DNA from: Platynereis dumerilii
Lineage: Eukaryota; Annelida; Polychaeta; Phyllodocida; Nereididae
Direction of reading: 5' to 3'
NCBI GenBank assembly: GCA_026936325.1
Contig: JAPTHN010000076.1
Location: forward strand, 744,001-808,000
Length of the DNA: 64,000 nt
Shown: one piece after another, positions 60,105 to 64,000 of the stretch
Position numbering within the stretch: the first letter of the stretch is position 1
Layout: the number at the start of each line of letters is the position of its first letter
Translations under genes and position numbers: made by a program
Notes under the pieces: model-generated
Database searches by the model: none
Told to the model about the DNA's origin: nothing
Seen by the model: only the letters and a program-made list of their open reading frames with translations

Positions 60105-60348
60105 CCCGGGAGGCAAAGTGAACCAACCCTGAAATTCAAAAACAGGTTTATCCAAATTTGTAATGCTTGTGGTTCGGAAACTTTTTTAGTTACATATATT
60201 GCAATTATAACACCTTTAATGTGTTTTTATGCTTTAAAGTTGTTGAAATTGCAATATATGTAAGTAAAAAAGCTTCCGAACCATGAGCATTACAAATTTG
60301 GATAAACCTGTTTTTGAATTTCAGGGTTGGTTCACTTTGCCTCCCGGA
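60105..60348. mobile_element. near-perfect hairpin MITE (244 bp)
   Basis: Ends CCGGGAGGCAAAGTGAACCA and complement; arms of about 110 bp with very few mismatches. GATC lies at both borders (60,101-60,104 and 60,349-60,352) and may be the target duplication. The matching place in the other units (for example 51,595) lacks it. Confidence 0.65.
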
Positions 60349-60734
60349 GATCATGCAGTAAGACCCTAACTCCCTAAGCCAGATTAAAACCTAGTGCCGT
60401 GCGCTAAGAAGCATCACATTGTCACTCCACCAACCCCAATCCAAGTGGGTAGGTGATCACATTAATGGAAACAGGATTGGGTTTCCAGAGGACATCAATA
60501 ATTAATTTGGAGGTAACTATTTCTGTTGGGTATTTACACTGAACAAGTATTTGTTGAACACATATTTTTTCTAAGTCTGTCTGGACCTGGAGTTAAGCAT
60601 TTATAAGTGCTCTTTAGGGCAGAAAGGTCCCTGGTCAATCACTGGATAAGATGCCCAGTAAATTGCCTAGCAAGGCAGAGGAAAAATAGTGATTTCATTT
60701 TTATAAAGATAATGTTTGGTAATTCCATTATGAA

Positions 60735-60880
60735 GAGAGTTCAAGGCCCCTTAATTATTATTACGCAGAAACATTAGGTCTCATTCAATTTCAATATGAT
60801 ATATTCTCATTAAATAGGGAAGATTTTGAGCGCATGCAGTAAACAATCGACTGGGGACACTTCATGTGATTATTGAAAAA
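60735..60880 (+). repeat. start of a sixth array unit, truncated
   Basis: Repeats the opening block of units 1-4 (TTCAAGGCCCCTTAATTATT, ATTCTCATTAAATAGGGA), after which similarity ends. Confidence 0.65.
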
Positions 60881-60884
60881 CATT

Positions 60885-62108
60885 AAGGTAATTATATATC
60901 TCTAATTGTTAATTGTTCGTGATTGTGAAATAATTTAGGCAATTATAAAGATAAGCCATATCCTTATTAAAACAGTCAATGATTCTGAAGATATATTACA
61001 TCTCATCTCTATAAAACTTCTCTTTCTATTAACAGCTTATTTCTGCAACAATCATTACAGTTGATATGACAAATTGTGATTTAATTCTTCATAATTTGGA
61101 CAGATAGGTTAGCAGGACACTATTGCTGGTTGGTAAACGTATAGGCTGATAGACTAACAGAAAAAGGTAGCCATAGGTAGGGCCAGACATAACTGATTTC
61201 TAGTTTCTCTGATCTTCTAGGATCCTCTTGAGGCACTTTTTCTAAATTGGGTTGGCAAGACAAGAAAAAAAAAGAAGAAGGATGTAATAATCTTTTTTAT
61301 AATGTCAATTGAATGAAAATGTGAGGAAACTCATTTTTTTCTGAGGGACAAAAAATCTTGCATTGTTCATTATGTTCAATCTCAAGAAGCTAAAAAACAA
61401 TTGTGTCTGGCCTAACAATGACACCCTTCTTCAAAGGAAACGGCTGGTGAACTGAAGTGACCTGTCTTGAGCCTTTTTAAGGGTTTACTCTGATAAGCCT
61501 CATCAACTCGTTGCTGGGAATCAAGCCTCTGCAGTGCACAGATAGCATTGATGTGCATGGAAATGTCATTAACTATGCACTATTTGAGTCGATATGACAT
61601 CAACACAGTTTGCTTCATTTAATTGAAATGCATGAGCTCACATGTTAATGAGATCGGTCATTTCCGGTGGTTTACTCTACATCTCAACAATCTACACCGT
61701 ATGTGTGTACTGTTGGTACCTCACTGCCTCAGTTCTCTTGGCGTCATGTCATAGACAAGCAACTGACCTCATGACAAATCAATGAGCGTAAGCAGGCCTA
61801 TTGTGATTAAAAAGTAGTATCTCTTAAAGCAGGCATTGGTTCCATTTCTGTTGCCTGGCCATTCTTTCTTGAGGCAACTCTGCCTTCCAGTGAATATTTG
61901 TTGAATGGATGGGTGATTGATTTTGCCTCTAGTCCCATATATATAGACTTTGGTTGGAAGTGACCCTCAATTTGACAACATAGATTTCATTCAATTGCAT
62001 ATTTCTATTTCTTTATTTATTTCATGCCTGTGATCTATGTGCAAGGAATTTCCCTCAGGGCATTTGCTTATCCTCATCCTTATGATTGATTAGAGAGGGA
62101 CCTAGCAT
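60885..62108. other. unassigned DNA
   Basis: No exon, tRNA-like box or inverted end recognised. Confidence 0.5.
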
Positions 62109-62111
62109 ATA

Positions 62112-63752
62112 CACTCCTGCTCATAAATATGGAATACCTTTTTGGAAAAAAAGTGTCAAATAAAAGCAAATTTCAGAGTGTGAATGTAAGCAAGGTCGAT
62201 TCTAAAGGTCAAGTCATCTACTCCAATCACTCTTTGAAAGCTTCAACTACATTTTTTGCAAGAATTTTTAATTTTTGATTTCATGCACCTCACCCTAAAA
62301 AACCCCTAAATTTCCATATTTCGTGCTGCTTAGGGTGGTCCATTTTTAGATGGGAAAAAATTATTTTGTGAATTTCAAATCGCATGCACTGTAATTTGAT
62401 GAGGGAAGGTATTAAACTGATGCAGGTGAAATTTTAGGGAAATCCAACTAGAGGAAGCGGTCTCCCAAAGGCCTTAAAGTTTCAATGTTTTTTTAGTTTT
62501 TGACCATTTTCGTTAATCCGCGGTTCTCTATAACTTTGTCAGTATTTGTCATACAGCATTCCAATTGCCATGGTTGGAAAGCTCTCAAAAAGACCTACAT
62601 TTTGCATCTAACATCAATGGTCTAGGACGATATCTTGACTCCCATTGGCTCTTCGGCCTGAACTTTTAAGAAACGAAAATGTTGCAGACTGCTTCATCCT
62701 GTTAAAAGAAGATTTTTTAATTTTTCTCACTGATTGGTTGCAGTGATTCACATTCTCCAAGTTCCAGAAAGAGCAATTAAAATATTTTTTAATTTTTGGC
62801 CACGGAAAATCCTGCTTTTTGAGCTGTGAAGATTTAATGATAATTTTGTTGGAAGTATGGAAACAAATCAGGGAGGGGCTGTTATATTTGTATTTTAACT
62901 TCATAAGAATTAAATATAGGGCAACATCACTGGTACCATGAGAATGCTGAGAGTATTTTCTTTCATGTGGTACCACTCATGTTGCCCTGCAATAAATTCT
63001 GACAAAGATATGATATGAAATGCAACAGACCCCATCTCACATTTTACGAGCTTTAAACTAACTTTAACATTAAAACGTCATAACTCATAAGCCAGGCACT
63101 GCCATAGTAAAAATCAAAAAGGTTTTATATTTGGTCATTCTGGAACTTAGAGAATGCATATCACTGCAACCAATCAGTGAAAAAAATTCAAAAGCCTTTT
63201 TTTAACAGGATTAAACAGTCTGCAACCTTTTCATTCTAAAAAGTGCAGGCTGAAGAGCCAATGGGAATCAAGATATCGTCCTAGACCATTGATGTTGGTA
63301 TGCAAAATGAAGGTCTGTTTGAGAGCTTTCCAACCATGGCAATTAAAATGTTGTATGACTAATACTGACGAAGTTATAGAGAACCGCGGATTGGCGAAAA
63401 TGGTCAAAAATTAAAAAAACATTGAAACTTTAAGGCCTTTGGGAGACCCCTTCCTCTTGTGGGATTTTCATAAAATTTAAACTGCATTGTTTTTGTGCCA
63501 TTTCTCGCAAAATAGACGGGTATGCGAATTGATATTGACAAAAAAAGTTTTTTGGACCACCCTAGTGCTGCTGTAACATTTCCTGGGGTTAATGCTGTAG
63601 CATGCGTTGTAAATGACAGCATGTTTTTCCCTTTAGCTGCCATTGGAAGTATTTACCATTGAATCAAACCATCATGTGCTCCAACAGAAGTTGCTAAAGT
63701 TGTTAATTTCAATGGAGAATGTCAAAGTCTTCCATATTTATGAGCAACGGTG
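62112..63752. mobile_element. Tc1/mariner-like foldback element (1,641 bp)
   Basis: Ends CAC(T/C)(C/G)xTGCTCATAAATATGG, with TA at 62,110-62,111 and 63,753-63,754. Inverted arms of several hundred bp pair strongly between about 62,330-62,780 and 63,130-63,560. The centre (62,800-63,130) is AT-rich. No transposase frame; a 120-codon minus-strand frame lies within the arms and is not supported. Confidence 0.75.
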
Positions 63753-64000
63753 TACGCAAACATAAAGCCAGTTGGTTTCACAATCATGGATTATGTTACT
63801 CATTATGACATTATGTGTCACCTCATGACATCTGACTGCTGTTCTGGTACCAGCCTAATAAGGAAAGTCATCTGCATTGGTCAGGTAAACAATCATCTTC
63901 TCCAACAAACAGAAAACGTGTACATATCTTGTAATGCATCCTCGTTACCTTGATATCTCGTGACAGTTAGGTATTATTTGTGACAGAAGATTTGCTTGCT

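Larger units (their letters stand above)
56246..60734 (+). repeat. tandem array unit 4 (4.5 kb)
   Basis: Full set of landmarks: SINE tail (56,390), paired blocks (56,750 and 57,070), minus-strand frame (57,535-57,831), ACAGCTGTATTG repeat (58,410), GATCGACCAGC block (59,449), purine tract (59,640), and a hairpin element (60,105). The opening of a further unit follows to about 60,880. Confidence 0.8.

Overview
The window looks like intergenic or intronic DNA of an animal. It is AT-rich, has no operons or long host reading frames, and is dominated by small DNA transposons, tRNA-derived SINEs, microsatellites and local duplications. A DIRS-type retrotransposon with inverted ends plus abundant foldback, hAT-like and Tc1/mariner-like elements suggest a marine invertebrate, perhaps an echinoderm, hemichordate or amphioxus. 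That placement is inference. No complete host gene can be read.

Layout. 1-1,300: two tandem copies of a ~640 bp repeat (R) that recurs inverted further in. 1,300-6,190: single-copy-looking DNA with a pyrimidine tract, a small hAT-like element and a degenerate ~130 bp tandem repeat. 6,195-17,335: a tandem segmental duplication, copy 1 of 6.3 kb and copy 2 of 4.8 kb. Copy 1 is longer mainly because a pogo/mariner-like element and a foldback element are present there and absent from copy 2. 17,335-27,950: sparse region with a few possible host exons (about 20.1-23.1 kb), a second tRNA-like repeat, a hAT-like MITE, two local duplications and a palindromic MITE. 27,948-36,325: a nest in which a 201 bp MITE abuts a ~5 kb element with TTAA flanks and large inverted arms, and a young 3.1 kb DIRS retrotransposon sits in its loop. 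36,330-40,900: SINE fragments, a hAT-like MITE and a GATA microsatellite. 40,900-60,900: a tandem array of five related units (2.4-4.8 kb), each carrying a SINE tail, an internal duplication, a purine-rich tract and recurrent short reading frames. 60,900-64,000: mostly plain DNA and a 1.64 kb foldback element.

The long open reading frame with the clearest protein character is the Gag-like frame (minus strand, about 33,350 to 32,191) of the DIRS element. The element's ends and internal complementary region are intact and its terminal repeats read as identical, so it inserted recently, but it lacks a recognisable reverse transcriptase and recombinase. The strongest findings are this gag-only DIRS element in the loop of an inverted-arm transposon, the five-unit array with a minus-strand reading frame kept open in three units, and small segments that differ in orientation between duplicated copies.
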